Shown piece by piece: positions 32,401 to 44,557 of a DNA stretch of 64,000 nucleotides. Made by a program: the position numbers and the translations under genes. Within the stretch, counting starts at the first letter, position 1. Every line of letters begins with the position of its first letter. The DNA comes from Rugalucina vietnamica (Eukaryota > Mollusca > Bivalvia > Lucinida > Lucinidae), in assembly GCA_964017185.1 (NCBI GenBank), contig OZ024869.1, forward strand, positions 73,782,008 through 73,846,007, in the 5' to 3' direction. Below the pieces are notes generated by a model. The model had not been told where the DNA came from. It saw only the letters and a list, made by a program, of their open reading frames with translations, and ran no database searches.

Positions 32401-34084
32401 ACTCACGAAGATGTAGGAACTGGTAGTTTTGCATAAGATGTTGTTGTGGATGGTACACGAAGGCCTCACGATGGCTTCACGATGGCCTGACGACATCGTG
32501 TTAGGTGTAAAATGTATTCCCGAATGTGTCCCGATGGCATCATGTGACTGTCTTATGTTATGTAAAAATCAGTTAAATAAATGTGGGTTGAGCATTGATA
32601 TAATATCTCATGTTTAACCACAATTGGTTATATATGTATACTGTAGGGGCATTGTGTATTTTATGGGTTTAAGTCAAGGCATGGAGTCTAGGAGTGGCCA
32701 TGGGCTGCCGGATCGGAAAGGATGCTTGAAGTGGAACCCTGGAGAGAAAGTTTGGAGTGGAACAGGAAGTGCAAGTAAATACTTTTTTAGAATACTAAGA
32801 AACTTTCAGATATGGGTGTTAGTTTATTGTCATAACCATCTCATGTTCAAACAGATTATCTAAGTTAAGGATCTACCAAAATATATATGATTGATGTGCT
32901 AAGTCATATCGAAAATAACTTTCCATATGTCAGAATTAACTGGCTTTGTTTTGGTTTAGTTTTCTGCTCCACTCCACAGTTCCACTCCAATCCATGACTC
33001 CAAAGACTCCAGTCCATAAAATACACGGTACCTACCTATACTGTGGGCTGGTGGTTGAACGAGCCCCGGTTTCATTTGCGTACAAACATGGTTCTTTAGA
33101 GAAAGCATTTAATTTGTATGCTTTCATTGTTGACGTCCATACTAATAAGTTAATTAATATCAGCTACTTTACAACACTGTTCAATCTTCATGGAGACAGT
33201 TTGATAGTACTTTAAATCCATCTTTCGCATGAAACTGACACTAAACTGTTCTTGAGTCAATAGATTAAACGCTCGTTTGTCGAATTCTGCAATGGGCACT
33301 AGTCTACTAGAAAGAAAAACGGGCGCTGATTAAAAGACAGAGTAATAAACAAACCAAATACCTGTAAGAGATGGTGCTGCAGGAGTTTTTGGTCATGCTC
33401 CAGCTGCATGTATAGAAGCAGTGCTGCAGGCGTCTTTTTCCTAATTGTTTTTTTTTTCTTCGAAATACTCCATGATTTAACAGTATTCCACTTGAGGCTT
33501 ATGAGAAAAATGTTGTGTGGATGCTGATTTTCTTTTTATTTTTTTTTTTGGTATGTCCACGTTACCCCGGGAAAGATTAGTCTAGGAACAGTTTTGGTGA
33601 ATATCGTGTTTCCACCCTGATGCCATCGTGTTCTAGATTTTTCAAATACGATGCTTATACGATGGCGTTGCGAAGACCACGCGATGTCGTGTTGCCTTCC
33701 TAACACAATCGGGCAACATTGTGTGTCCTCGTATTGCGTTCGTCTAGCAAAACCTAGCCGATGGTGCCGATGACCACACGACAGAAGCACGATGTAGTCC
33801 CGATTTGATAAGACGGCATCGCGATGGCTTTGCGAAGGCCAAGATGTACTCGCGAGTTCAACACGAAATTGAACCATCGTGTGTCCTTCCTGTAATTTTT
33901 GCATGTCAAAGATTTTGGTGCCGCTCACGATGGTGATGCCGAAGGCTTAAAAATCTCCCGATGGACATACGATGGGTAACGATGCACTCACGAATGGCCC
34001 GATGTCTTCACGATCCCCGCCGAATTTGAACCTTTTCATAATCGTGTGTCCATCGCGTGTTAAAATCGGCTAGGAATGACGCCT
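29488..34084. mobile_element. Giant foldback element, ~1.75-kb inverted arms
   Basis: Left terminus GGCGTCATACCTAGCCGATT, right terminus AATCGGCTAGGAATGACGCC. Left arm (29,488 to ~32,200) and right arm (~32,290-34,084) are inverted copies: for example TTTCTTTCTAGTAGACTAGT at ~31,235 faces ACTAGTCTACTAGAAAGAAA at ~33,300. The outer ~700 bp of each arm is made of iterated CACGATGGC / GCCATCGTG words. The ~100-bp centre contains another copy of the terminal sequence framed by ACCAAATTCGTGA / TCACGAATTCGGT. No transposase seen. A partial end also lies just outside at 29,409-29,487. Confidence 0.8.
29675..30672. mobile_element. Mariner-like element inside the foldback left arm
   Basis: TA-flanked. 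Left end TGAGGGTTGTCCGGAAAGTT, right end AACTTTCCGGACAGCCTACG. Interior GGTCTCCAAGGCAACCGATG resembles GGTCTCCATAGCAACGTAGG in the 5,513 element, so the two are related. Remnant open stretches have no intact transposase. The right foldback arm lacks this insertion, so it came after the foldback formed. Confidence 0.75.
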
Positions 34085-34484
34085 GCATTAGGTAATTTTC
34101 TTATTGCGATAATCTGGGGGCTTATTTCCTCGTGTTTCATGTTATGTATGACATACTTTGTACATGTATGTTAGTTTATGTTCCTTGATTCGATAGAGCC
34201 CGCGTTAAGAGTAGAAAGCTTTTGCGTCTTCAATACGGGCCATGTATCTGAAAGACCGGCTATATTAAATTAAATTCAGTATAAATATAGATATTTAAAT
34301 AGACTTATATATATATATATAAAGAATATGAAAGCTATTGTTGGGATGTTGATCAAATTTGATGCATGAAACATTTGAAGAGTTCTTTTAAAAGCGATAA
34401 TTACAAAAAGGTCGATGTATTCGGATGTAGACAAGAGAATCAGCGCGAACTTGTCTGCATATTTTTGCTTCATAACGTAAGTTT

Positions 34485-34703
34485 GATATACCCCTTTTCA
34501 TCTAGATCATCGCTTTTATGTAGCAAAACTGGGTAGGGGTATGTCTATTTTTCTTATTTTTGCTCCAAAGCATAGATTGTGGGTACTCTAACGTGTACCC
34601 ACAATCTATGTTTGGAGCAAAAATAAGAAAAATATCAAAATTTTCAGCTGAAATTTTTCAGCTAAAAATCTCTGTTTATTGCATGGGTATGTTTTCGTAA
34701 TGT
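34485..34703 (+). mobile_element. MITE family 1 with shortened palindrome
   Basis: The GC-rich tip (AGAACCGCCTCG...) is missing: GTGGGTACTCTAACGTGTACCCAC joins the outer arms directly. Both ends retained (GGGGTATGTC side; GGGTATGTTTTCGTAATG). Confidence 0.8.
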
Positions 34704-35663
34704 GCACCGCGTCACAGTTTGTCGATCTCAACCGATGCAGGATTTATCTCTTAGTACTGAGAAAGAGTGGTGAAGTCTTGTAGATTGATTTATAATTCCC
34801 TGCTACTCGATCTTAACGTAAACTCTGTTTTCATAAGGGTGGATTTTGGTGGCTACGCCAGCGCAGGTTGAGTAGTAACCACGGGGGTGATTCAATTGAT
34901 ACCACCTATGCTGTCGTCCGAGACGTTACTGCATATATTGCTGTCGTCCGAGTATTCCGGTTTCCATCCGAGTACTACGGCTGTCGTTACACAAACAGTA
35001 TACACGTAAAAGCGGCTCGTGATTGTATTTGAAGGTATTATTTATCCTTTTTTCTGCTAGATGTGTTGTTAGATATTTGTCTACCGTGCAATATGTTTGT
35101 ACGGGTTTTTGGGTCGCTAGTTTGCATACAACCATGTGTTTAATCGTAAAAAAAAAGCAAAAATCACATAAATATGCAAATACTTTAATAATCAGCATCT
35201 CTCAGTTCTAACCATTTATTGAACAACATGGAAAACATAACTGCAAAGATAAAACTTTTTACAGTTACAAAAAAAACCCAAAGCAGAAAGGGTTTGAAGG
35301 GGCGTTTAACTTTTGGTGTTACTGCTGTCGATCAGTTGTAAATATGTGTGATACGGCTGTCGGTTAAACTCGTTACGGATGTCGACAATTTAGAACAGGT
35401 AATAATTGAAAATATATGGGTAAAACTAAGTTTAAGGCATCCTAGATTTCAGAAATATGAATGAAATAACATCTAGTTCGCTTTGTTCATATTTCTAACG
35501 ATAAACCACGGTGGGTTGGTTACACGAAGTAAGATATTTACTTGACACACCGCCGCACTTTCAAATATAAATATTGAACGTCGTCTATACAGTGACCGGT
35601 TGCATTGCTTTCTCATTTTCGCATGCATTATCCAAATCAGAAAGTGTAATGTATACAATTTAA
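34704..35663. other. No gene seen
   Basis: Contains recurring GGCTGTCGTTAC / GCTGTCGTCCGAG words at 34,910-34,990 and 35,325-35,385, possibly an old motif-iterated element. No coding evidence. Confidence 0.4.
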
Positions 35664-35935
35664 ACTATGATGAAGAGGGATTGTAGTATCTGCGCTGCGA
35701 ATACAAAAGGTGCTGATCAGCTGGGTATTTACGGTAACTTGAGTAGCTAGTCTGGCTCATATTCGTTTTATGAGTACATGTATGTAACGCTTTAAATGTC
35801 GGATTTATGAGGAAGAGGGATTGTAGTATCTGCGCTGCGAATACAAAAGGTGCTGATCAGCTGGGTATTTACTGCACAGCTGATCTGCGCCTTTGTTTTC
35901 CCATTAGAAAAACTAGTTTTCCCATGTATGGGCTC
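35664..35935 (-). repeat. MITE family 2 fragment, tandemly duplicated
   Basis: GAGGGATTGTAGTATCTGCG and the following ~45 bases occur at 35,673 and again at 35,816 (143-bp offset), then diverge. The second copy keeps the hairpin (GCTGATCAGCTGG ... CAGCTGATCTGCGCC). Confidence 0.7.
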
Positions 35936-36419
35936 AGACAATTTGGTCATTTTGGTAAGACAATATTTTGCCATGGAATCAAGTTATACCATTTTTGCAA
36001 TATGTGAACATAATTTTAGGAGACCGAGATAAGGAACGACACATACCAGAATGTTGCTAGCTAAAGCCTAGACGTTTTGTTTTATATGAAGGAATCCTAT
36101 GCATTGTTGTGTACATATTTAAATGCATTATATTTGTGCTTGTTTTAGCATGGGCTAAAATGAGAGTCTCTTTATTGTATAAACATGTATTATGAAATAG
36201 TTATATGGTGCGGATTAGTGTATGGTTCAAACATGTTGATCAGGGCTTTTGTTGTTCGCATAATTAAATATCTGAGGAGGCGAGTTTTTGCAATCTCGCA
36301 AGTAGGAAGTTTTGTGGTACAAAGATTTATGTATATTGTTGATGACGCCTTTATTTGGTGACTTCTATCTTTTCTTCTTCTCTTCTGTTTCATGATGACA
36401 GGAAACCATTAAACACCGT

Positions 36420-38171
36420 TTGCAGTTGGGTCATTGGAATTTGAATGGATTAATGTCGAAACAGTTAGGTCTTAAGTTAGAAAATGAGGACGTCTTAAAA
36501 GTGATCAATAGTTGTCATATATTCGGCATAGCTGAAACACATTTATTACCATCTAATGGGAAACAACTCGTCGGATATAAAGACTTTCATTCGTTCCGCA
36601 AACATGGTAAAAGAAGGAATTATAATAGTGGTGGAATATCTGTATATATAAGGGATGAGATATTGGATGGGGTCTCGGTTAAACATGGTGAAACGTCAGA
36701 TTTTATATGGGTAGAACTGAAAAAACAATATTTTAACTTACAAGAAAACGTTTACATCGGGTTTGTGTATATCGCTCCTGCGAACTCAAATTTAAATGAT
36801 CGCGACTTTACAGCGTATGAATCTCTTGAAAAAGATGTATCAAAATTTAGTTTAAAGGGAGATGTAATGCTTTTAGGGGATTTTAATAGTAGGGTAGCTA
36901 AAATGTCTGACTTTATAATTAATGATGATGATAAACACACTCCACTTCCAGATACATATATAAGTAATGAAAACGAGTACTTATCTGTTAGACGTAATGA
37001 GGATATAAATACGAATGAATATAGAAAGCATTTGTTGTCTTTGTGTCAGGAACACCAACTCCGAATAATGAATGGTAGAATGTTGGGAGATTTGAATGGT
37101 AAACTAACTTGTTTTAAGTGGAATGGCTGCTCTGCAGTTGATTATGGGATTGTGAATAGAGGTTTGTGGGATAGAATAGACTTTTTCAAAGTTTGGGAAC
37201 TTGTCGGGCACATCTCCGACCACTGTCCGATTTCGTGTGGCTTTAAATGTTCTTATAAAATCGCAAAGGTTGAAAATGATATATACCCATTGAAACCCAA
37301 TTTTAAATTGGATGATCAATCAGAATTTATATATAAATCAGCATTAACATCGAATAGTATAGGTAATCAAATAGAATCGGTTTTACAAATGACAGAGTCA
37401 AATTTATGCATAGATGAAATGCTGTCAAAGGTTGAAAATATTCTTAAGTCAGCTGCTGATGGAGCTCTTAAACAAAGGAGAACAATATATTCAAAGTCTA
37501 AAATGAAGAAAAAGAAATGGTTTGACAGAGATTGCTATATATTAAGGAAAGATGTTTTAAGGCTAGGAAGAAAGATGTGTAGATCTAAAGCAACGCATGA
37601 ACAGCGAACTGTATTTTTCAGTAAGAAAAAGGAATTGCGAAAACTAGTAAAATTTAAGAAAAAAGAATTTCGGCAAAACATCTTAAACCAGTTAAACAAT
37701 TTGGAGGAAAACAACCCAAGACAGTATTGGAAATTAGTATCAGAGTTGAAAGATCTAGAATCTAATAAATCATGTGAAAGCGAGTGTTTGTCAGCACAAG
37801 AATGGGTCACTTATTTCAGCGACCTTTTATATAATAGTAATATGGAAAATTGTACAAACTTAGAATATTGTATTAGTAAAATGCTGGAAACGAAAACATT
37901 TTCAAAACTTGACTACCGTATCACACAAAAGGAAATAAAATACTGTATATCAACACTTAAACATGGTAAAACAGTCGGCATGGACCGGATTTCAGCAGAA
38001 ATGATTAAGGCATCGACTAATCAACTTCTTCCCGTGTATGAAAAATTATTTAACTCAATATTCAGGCAAGGTATTTATCCAAATAATTGGAAAGAGAGTT
38101 TTATTGTACCATTGTTTAAATCAGGTTCACATAAAGCCCCATCTAATTACAGAGGTATAGCCATAAAGTAA
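36420..38171 (+). CDS. LINE endonuclease and N-terminal reverse transcriptase
   Basis: Apurinic-endonuclease-like domain: LGHWNLNGL at the start, IAETH (residue ~38), VMLLGDFNSR (~149) and the terminal catalytic VGHISDHCPISCG (~260). After a basic linker (KSKMKKKKWFDRDC) come reverse transcriptase motifs GKTVGMDRISAEMIK and APSNYRGIAI, where the frame stops. Without the insert, translation would continue in frame at 42,683. The first in-frame start here is non-ATG (TTG). Nicking and target-primed reverse transcription are the family roles; this copy is disabled downstream. Confidence 0.85.
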   Translation: MQLGHWNLNGLMSKQLGLKLENEDVLKVINSCHIFGIAETHLLPSNGKQLVGYKDFHSFRKHGKRRNYNSGGISVYIRDEILDGVSVKHGETSDFIWVELKKQYFNLQENVYIGFVYIAPANSNLNDRDFTAYESLEKDVSKFSLKGDVMLLGDFNSRVAKMSDFIINDDDKHTPLPDTYISNENEYLSVRRNEDINTNEYRKHLLSLCQEHQLRIMNGRMLGDLNGKLTCFKWNGCSAVDYGIVNRGLWDRIDFFKVWELVGHISDHCPISCGFKCSYKIAKVENDIYPLKPNFKLDDQSEFIYKSALTSNSIGNQIESVLQMTESNLCIDEMLSKVENILKSAADGALKQRRTIYSKSKMKKKKWFDRDCYILRKDVLRLGRKMCRSKATHEQRTVFFSKKKELRKLVKFKKKEFRQNILNQLNNLEENNPRQYWKLVSELKDLESNKSCESECLSAQEWVTYFSDLLYNSNMENCTNLEYCISKMLETKTFSKLDYRITQKEIKYCISTLKHGKTVGMDRISAEMIKASTNQLLPVYEKLFNSIFRQGIYPNNWKESFIVPLFKSGSHKAPSNYRGIAIK

Positions 38172-38844
38172 GATATTTAGTATGATTTTATTGCCAGAGT
38201 CAATTGACTGAGAACAATGACACAGTTATCTTCAATAAACTATACTACAGTGGACCAATAAAGTTATTATTAGACGCGTAGTGTTCAAAATCAATACACC
38301 TAGTCAGGAGAGGTTTATTTTTATACCCAATATTGTATTTCCTAACTGTTTATTTTTAGACTTAACTTGTATCATTGGAAAAGTGTGTTTGTTTGTATTT
38401 TCAAAATTTCATAGAACTTTAAACTGTTGTAAATGAAAAGTACAATGTTGAAACTTTATCAGGTAACCTTTGTTTATTGCTTTATCCATTTAACTTTCAA
38501 TTGACACTAAATCCATAAATTTATGTTGACTAGAAGAGGCAGGATACATTTTTTTTGTTAACAGGTTGCTTGATGAGTCAGTCGTAAATATTAAATGAAT
38601 TTTTGATAACTGATATTAACGACCCATTAGATATTATTGAATAAGATGATAAATTTGTTTTACCAACTGGCCAGCCAGACAAGTAAACATTAAAATACAC
38701 TGAAGTCAGGGGAAACTTCCAAAGGTGTCAAATAATTGTCTATTGACTGCATATCTCTACTTTGATCCTTTTGAAATCGGTCTTGCTTCTTCAATGGGAA
38801 TTTGAATCTTGACCACCTCAGCCTTTTAATTGAAATTTTCTATT

Positions 38845-39105
38845 ACGGAAACATGCCCAAGTAATATAAAGGGATTTTTCAAGTTGTAAAAATGATTTTT
38901 TTTAAATAGAATAGTTATATATATAATATTTCTTCATTGTGCACAATACAATGATTGTGGGTATGAGGTGGTTCTAACGAGTACCCACAATCTATGTTTT
39001 GGAGCCAAAATAAGAAAGATAGGTATACCCCTGCAAATCCTAGTTTTTCTATATAAAAGTTGGATTCAAGCAGAATACTTTTCATGGACATGTTTTCCTG
39101 GTGTA
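38845..39105 (-). mobile_element. MITE family 1, inverted, decayed
   Basis: ACATGCCCAAGTAATATAAA to ATGGACATGTTTTCCTGGTG. The left part of the palindrome is reduced to GATTGTGGGTATGAGGTGG. Confidence 0.75.
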
Positions 39106-39144
39106 TGAAATAGAATGCGTCTACAATAAATGGCTGTCTTTTAG

Positions 39145-39237
39145 GGACGATTGAATTAAAGAACGGGTGAAAGTGCAAAATAAAAAGCCAGTCATCGAGG
39201 GCATGTGATTTAAGTTGCCCTCCGATGAGTGTCTGTG

Positions 39238-39281
<44 letters not shown>

Positions 39282-39285
39282 GCCA
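39145..39285 (+). repeat. Diverged repeat X end with (TG)n tail
   Basis: AACGGGTGAAAGTGCAAAAT, GCCAGTCATCGAGGGCATGT, then (TG)n at 39,239-39,280. The same order as in the 26,068 copy shows the dinucleotide tract belongs to the repeat. Confidence 0.65.
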
Positions 39286-39492
39286 AACCTATATGGTGTT
39301 TGTAATATTGCATTGCCCATGTTTTACATGTTTTATGTAACTCCAGGGAGAATAAACTTTGAAACATGAAACGCAATTTTACGCTGTTTCAACCTGACTG
39401 TTTGCTCAAAGTAAATTGGTTACATGTGCACCTCCATGATGAAGGTATCACAAAACACTAACGAGACTAATGGTCCTCACAAACGTCTGTAC

Positions 39493-39545
39493 ATGGTTAT
39501 CTCAGTGGTTGAACATGGGAGCTTGGTTCAAAACTTGGGTTGTTT
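39493..39545 (+). repeat. tRNA-like fragment (SINE head?)
   Basis: TTATCTCAGTGGTTGAAC (box A-like) and GGTTCAAAACTTGGG (box B-like) lie close together. Spacing is short, so it is at most a decayed pol III promoter. Confidence 0.3.
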
Positions 39546-39714
39546 CAAGTCTATGTCATCGTTAACAACCAATTATTCAGTCAGTTCGGTTATATTTTGG
39601 GTTAAATGTCCCACCAAAAGGTAAGGTCATATGGAAACAGGGCATTGGTTTATCTAGGGAAGTTTAATATACCTCGCTTACATTTACCTTGTTTATCGTC
39701 TAAGAAGCTTGATC

Positions 39715-39775
39715 ATGATCAAACCAGCGACCTCTGGTTTACAAGGCTAGCGACTTAGCCACTGCAACATGTAAG
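39715..39775 (-). repeat. tRNA-derived SINE head
   Basis: On the minus strand: GTGGCTAAGTCGCTAGCC (box A-like), then AGAGGTCGCTGGTTTGATCA (box B-like) at tRNA-like spacing. It does not fold as a complete tRNA. Confidence 0.45.
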
Positions 39776-41944
39776 ATTCCAGTTCTAGTAAAGTTACGGT
39801 AAATGACCAATTAGTCTGTACTCCCTACCAGTTCGAACATCAAACATCCTTGAAATGTGCTTAGATAATCGTTTCCAAGGATCTTAATTTCTAATGCTTC
39901 CTACTCAAGAAACATGGTATGCTTGTAAAAAAGACCAACAAGTACGACTTTCTGATGACATCAAAAGTTCCCTTTGATATTTTTTCTTTTTTTTCCCCAT
40001 GACAGCACATTTATGAATCTAATCATATCATGTACATGTAAATAATACAGCAAAGGACAGGCAAAATATGTAAAAAAAACAACAACAACAACAAACAAGC
40101 AAAACAACAACTAAAAAGAAGGATGCCATCATGGTCGGGTGTGAATATCGGCCCCCGCCCATTGGTGCCTAAAGAAATAGATGGGCTGCTTTTGCCTCCA
40201 GGCAAAGCTTCTTTGCTACTGACTGACCATCTGATAACTGGTTAACCGCTCATGTCTGAGCCTGCCCAGGAAAAGTGGTTCATGTCAAACTATCTATACA
40301 TTATGGCGTGTTGGTTTAGTTGGGTAATTATATTCGAAGCAATTTTTGGATGCCATGGCAGTCTAATTTCTGGTAAAAGTTCCATAAAATGGGGGCAGCA
40401 TCCCGACATGACCATTAGCTGTTGACTTGGAGGTTAAGCATCAATTCAAACAAACAAACAAAAAAACCTGCCACCTACCATAAAACGTCAGTCTGCACAT
40501 TTATAGTTGATTTTGTTCACTGTTTAGTTTATTACTGAAGACAAAAAGATGCAAAAAAGTCCATCTGATTGCAAATTAAAACATCTGAAACTTCTGTCCA
40601 AAATTTTCCTGTTGAAAGTGAAATCCCTCAATGTGCTGGATTGCTGTTTTGCTGTGTGCTGCCTAAGTCACACGCTCAGCATGTTATTGAATAACTTTGC
40701 GCTTTAAAAGACTAAACGCACAAAAAATATCATGTCACTACAATATTTTAAAATTGAGACCCCATTGTGCAGCCTTGTAATTGACAGAGCTCTTCTCTGA
40801 CGTAATATTATAACAATATCCTTTATGTTCAGCTGGCAAGAATCTGACAATTGTGTATTAAGTGAACAGATGTTGTTGTTGTTTTTTTTTTAAAAAAAGG
40901 GGTCTTTGCTCAGGCATGAGAGGAAATATATTCAAAGGCAAACTTTTAGCAAAGGTCATTTGTCCTTAGAGCTGGTCACATGAAAAGGTGTTGAAATAGC
41001 CCATAATTATTATGAATGGTGCAGTTAGTTCATTCAGTGGCAAGGTTTATCATTATTTCACTTTATGAATCCTCTTCCTTAATTAATTGCAAATTAACCA
41101 TATGGTATGTATAGCTGTAGATTTACAAGGTAATTTATTTATCATGACAAATCTCTTTTGAACAGCACAGTGGGTGGACCAAAACATTTAAGTTTGATGT
41201 TTAAATTGGTGACACTTGATCTATTGACCCAAAATTCCTTGTGATGAAATTTTGAAAATTGTCATTGTGAATTAAGCGTGTTTTGCATTGTAATAAGTCG
41301 TGTGCCTCCTCTGTTTAATACCTGGTAGATCCAGACAGTTCTGTCATGCATGCTGCATGGGAATGATTATCAAGATGTGCACTCATTTAATTCAATTTTT
41401 GTTAGCGCAAATTTAACGTTTGATAGAGAGAAAAAGAAAAAGAAACAACAAAAGGGATGAGCTCATTGCTATTTAAACGAATGTGCGGTCTTTGTATTCC
41501 CTGGTTTTGGTGCCTACTTCAAAAGATTTTTACGCACAACTGGGAAACAAACTTTCATTCCTAAATTAAGACATCCATGGGACATGCGATGTTGACAGAG
41601 TGTACTGGGATCACATTCTCCGTGAGATGACAAACCCTGCCTGATCCGGACTGCAGGAAGTTAGGCAACAAACACAGTGTAGCAGTGTAACTGTTGAAAG
41701 ATTGCATATATTATTTTACCATCTATATATCTGTCTGACGAAGTTGTTCGCCGTTTCTTTCCATGTTCATGAGGGTTCATTTAATACCAAAACTGTGCAA
41801 TATAGTCCATACTATCTCACTTTGAATGTTTTACTGCTTCCAAAGGATCAAACCATTGTTTTATTACATGCGTCAGCAAATCATACAAGATCTTTATAAA
41901 CCAAATTACATTTAAACTAGCTTTCTCAATACAGAAATTGACTA
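39776..41944. other. No gene seen; possible SINE 3' tail
   Basis: A stretch at 40,390-40,475 (GCATCCCGACATGACC ... GGAGGTTAAGCATCAATTC followed by CAAACAAACAAAC) looks like the 3' tail of a SINE. Otherwise unremarkable AT-rich DNA. Confidence 0.35.
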
Positions 41945-42047
41945 AAAGCAAAGATGGCTAGAGGCTGGGAATTTTGCATTTAGATAGGTAGAGGATATTT
42001 ACTTCGCTGTACATAGCGAAAGCAAAGACACTGATCAGGGGAAGACT
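41945..42047 (-). mobile_element. MITE family 2 fragment
   Basis: AAAGATGGCTAGAGGCTGGG and GCGAAAGCAAAGACACTGAT match the middle of inverted family 2 copies. Both ends are missing. Confidence 0.65.
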
Positions 42048-42682
42048 GTTTTCACAGTTGATGTTTCAAGCAATTGTTCTCGTCTGTCTCCGATTGTTTT
42101 CTTTTTATCTTGGTTGGTCAACAATTTGACAATCCATAACACCATTCATACTTGGATAATGTATAATTAAGATAACAATCTTTGAAATCCTACAAACTGT
42201 CTGGTTCGCATTGGAAGTGTTTGGTCTCAGTCAACACCTTATTGAGCTAATTCAAAAACTGAATAAATAAAATTGTGCATGCCATCAGGTTAAATAACTT
42301 GTCAATTTTGATTGATAAGTTGCAAATATATAATAAATGCACTGGTCTTTTGAAACCATGTAAGAGGTATGAAAGTTTACAATCTAGATAAAATAATTAC
42401 CTGACACTTTTCATAAAATTTACACTAGAACAATTTGGGTCATGTTAAAAATCAAATGTACTTGTAAAGCATAATTCAAACATCAAAGAAACTCTACTGA
42501 CTGAACTGTTTACTTGTCACCATTTTTGATTGTCTATTTTGGTGTATTGATGTTGTCAGTACTCTATAAATAGATCTAGAGTACTGCAGATATAAATAGA
42601 AGTAGAGACTGAGGTAAAATTTCCAATCAATTGTCACAGTGACACAGAGTTTACACTCTACACTTGCAAACTTTACCTACAG

Positions 42683-44398
42683 GCAAACTGGGGGTGTTTT
42701 CACTCAATTGAAAAAAGCAATAACAAACAGACTTGAATCGTTTGCTAAAGAAAATCAGTTGATAGACGATACACAAATAGGTTTTAAAAAGGGCTGTAGA
42801 ACAGTTGATCATATGTTTATATTGACCACTTTATTAGACAAATATGTAAAGAAACTTAAATCCCCATTGTATGTCTGTTTTGTCGATTTTAGAAAGGCAT
42901 GCGACAGAGTATGGAGACAAGATCTTTTATATAAACTTTCAAGGATGGATATAAATGGGATGTTTTTCAATATTATTAATTCTATGTATGGAAATAATAA
43001 AATGTGCGTAAGGGTTAATAAATTCCATCGTTCACATTTCTTTACGAGTAATGTTGGTGTTCGCCAGGGAGATGCAATTGAATCTCTGATTTGAAAAAGT
43101 TTCTCGGGGCAGATTGTGATGCACCTCTTTTGGATACATCTTTTGTAAATTGTCTAATGTATGCGGATGACCTAGTCTTGATATCTCGATCGGAAATAGG
43201 TTTACAAGGTCTTATAGACAAGCTTAAGTTGTATTGTAAGAGATGGAGAATGGAAGTTAATATAGATAAAACGAAAGTTATAAAATTCAGTGGCAATGGT
43301 CATAAATGTAAAACACACTTCTATTATCGAGAGAAAATGATTGAAAATGTTATAAATTATAAATATTTAGGCCTAGTATTTAATGCATCCGGTACCTGGT
43401 CAAATGCTATGGATAATTTATCAATGAGGGGAATGAAAGCACTATTTTCGTTAAAAAGATATATTTGCACCGGTAATATAAAAGTTCGCTTAGGTATGAA
43501 GATGTTTGACCAAATGATAAGACTAATTTTATGTTATGGGTCTGAGTTATGGAGCGCTTGTGACTTAGGTAAAAGAAAGTTTCGTACAGAGGATGGACTG
43601 GCAAAATATTTGGATTCTATAGCTATTGAAAAAGTTCATGTGAAATTTTGTAAATTCATATTAGGAGCTAATAAAAAGGCAATTAATCTGGCAGTTAAAG
43701 GTGAACTGGGTCGTTTCCCTGTAAGTTTTTCATGTATTATACAAGCTTTTAAATATAGATACCATCTTCAGGAAACTTCTAATTCTCTTCTTCAAGAAGC
43801 GGCTTCTGTAAATAACAGTCATAATGACGGTGGAATTTCATGCTGGTTTTCTTTCTATAATCGTATCTGTAAGTTTATAAATACTGCCACGGACGATCCG
43901 TCAGGTGTGGGTAATTTACTGAATTTTCTGTGTGACAAATTTCGGATATACTGGTCTAATACTGTAAAAAGTTTTAGTAAACTGGATACATAAACTTCCT
44001 TTAAATGCAGATTTGTTATGGAAGATTATCTTGATACAATTGCGAATAGAGAGCATAGAGTTCAATTCACGAAGATAAGGATTAGTAATCATCGGCTCGC
44101 TATTGAGACCGACAGGTTTAGTAAAACTCCGAGGAATGACAGATTGTGTTTATATTGTAAAAAGCATTCAAGTTTAGAAATAGAAGATGAAAAGCATATC
44201 TTATTACACTGTCCTCGGTATGATGTATGTAGAAACCAATTATTTGCCTACGTAGAAGAGTTATGTCCGAGATTCAAAGAATTAAACGTTTTTGAGAAAT
44301 TCAATTATCTTTTTAATTCCGATGGCCCAATTGTGAAGGCAGTTGCAAGATTCTTTTATAAGGCAAATACGACAGATTTTAATGATAGTAACGTTTAA
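42683..44398 (+). pseudogene. LINE reverse transcriptase core and C-terminus, broken
   Basis: Continues the reverse transcriptase: IGFKKGCRTVDHMF, VCFVDFRKACDRVW (catalytic Asp), GVRQGD, then a deletion near 43,085-43,097 that removes the SPxLFxxYxxDL part and shifts frame; DLKK resumes one frame over. Next the catalytic MYADDLVLIS (about 43,160), a thumb region, an in-frame TAA at 43,991, and a C-terminal CLYCKK ... HILLHC zinc-binding motif. A 25-bp tandem duplication (TAACGTTTAATATATGTACT) straddles the stop codon at 44,388-44,438. Confidence 0.85.
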
Positions 44399-44455
44399 TA
44401 TATGTACTCGTCAGTAACGTTTAATATATGTACTCGTCTCTCTTTCTATCTATAG

Positions 44456-44509
44456 CTTTCTCTTCTCTTCTCTTTCTGTCTTTCTTTCTTTTTTCTTTCT
44501 TTCTTTCTT

Positions 44510-44557
<48 letters not shown>

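Larger units (their letters stand above)
38168..42682 (+). other. 4.5-kb insert with GT-AG borders inside the LINE
   Basis: Begins GTAAGATATT and ends TTTACCTACAG, matching splice donor and acceptor consensus. Removing it joins AA|G as a lysine codon and keeps the frame into CAAACTGGGGGTGTT. It contains a family 1 MITE, a repeat X relative, tRNA-like pieces and a family 2 fragment. A true intron and a fortuitous transposon pile-up are both possible. Confidence 0.55.

Noticed and set aside
33536-33928. 130-codon minus-strand frame in the foldback right arm
   Set aside because: Composed of iterated CACGATGGC-type repeat; the inverted left arm does not keep the same frame open.
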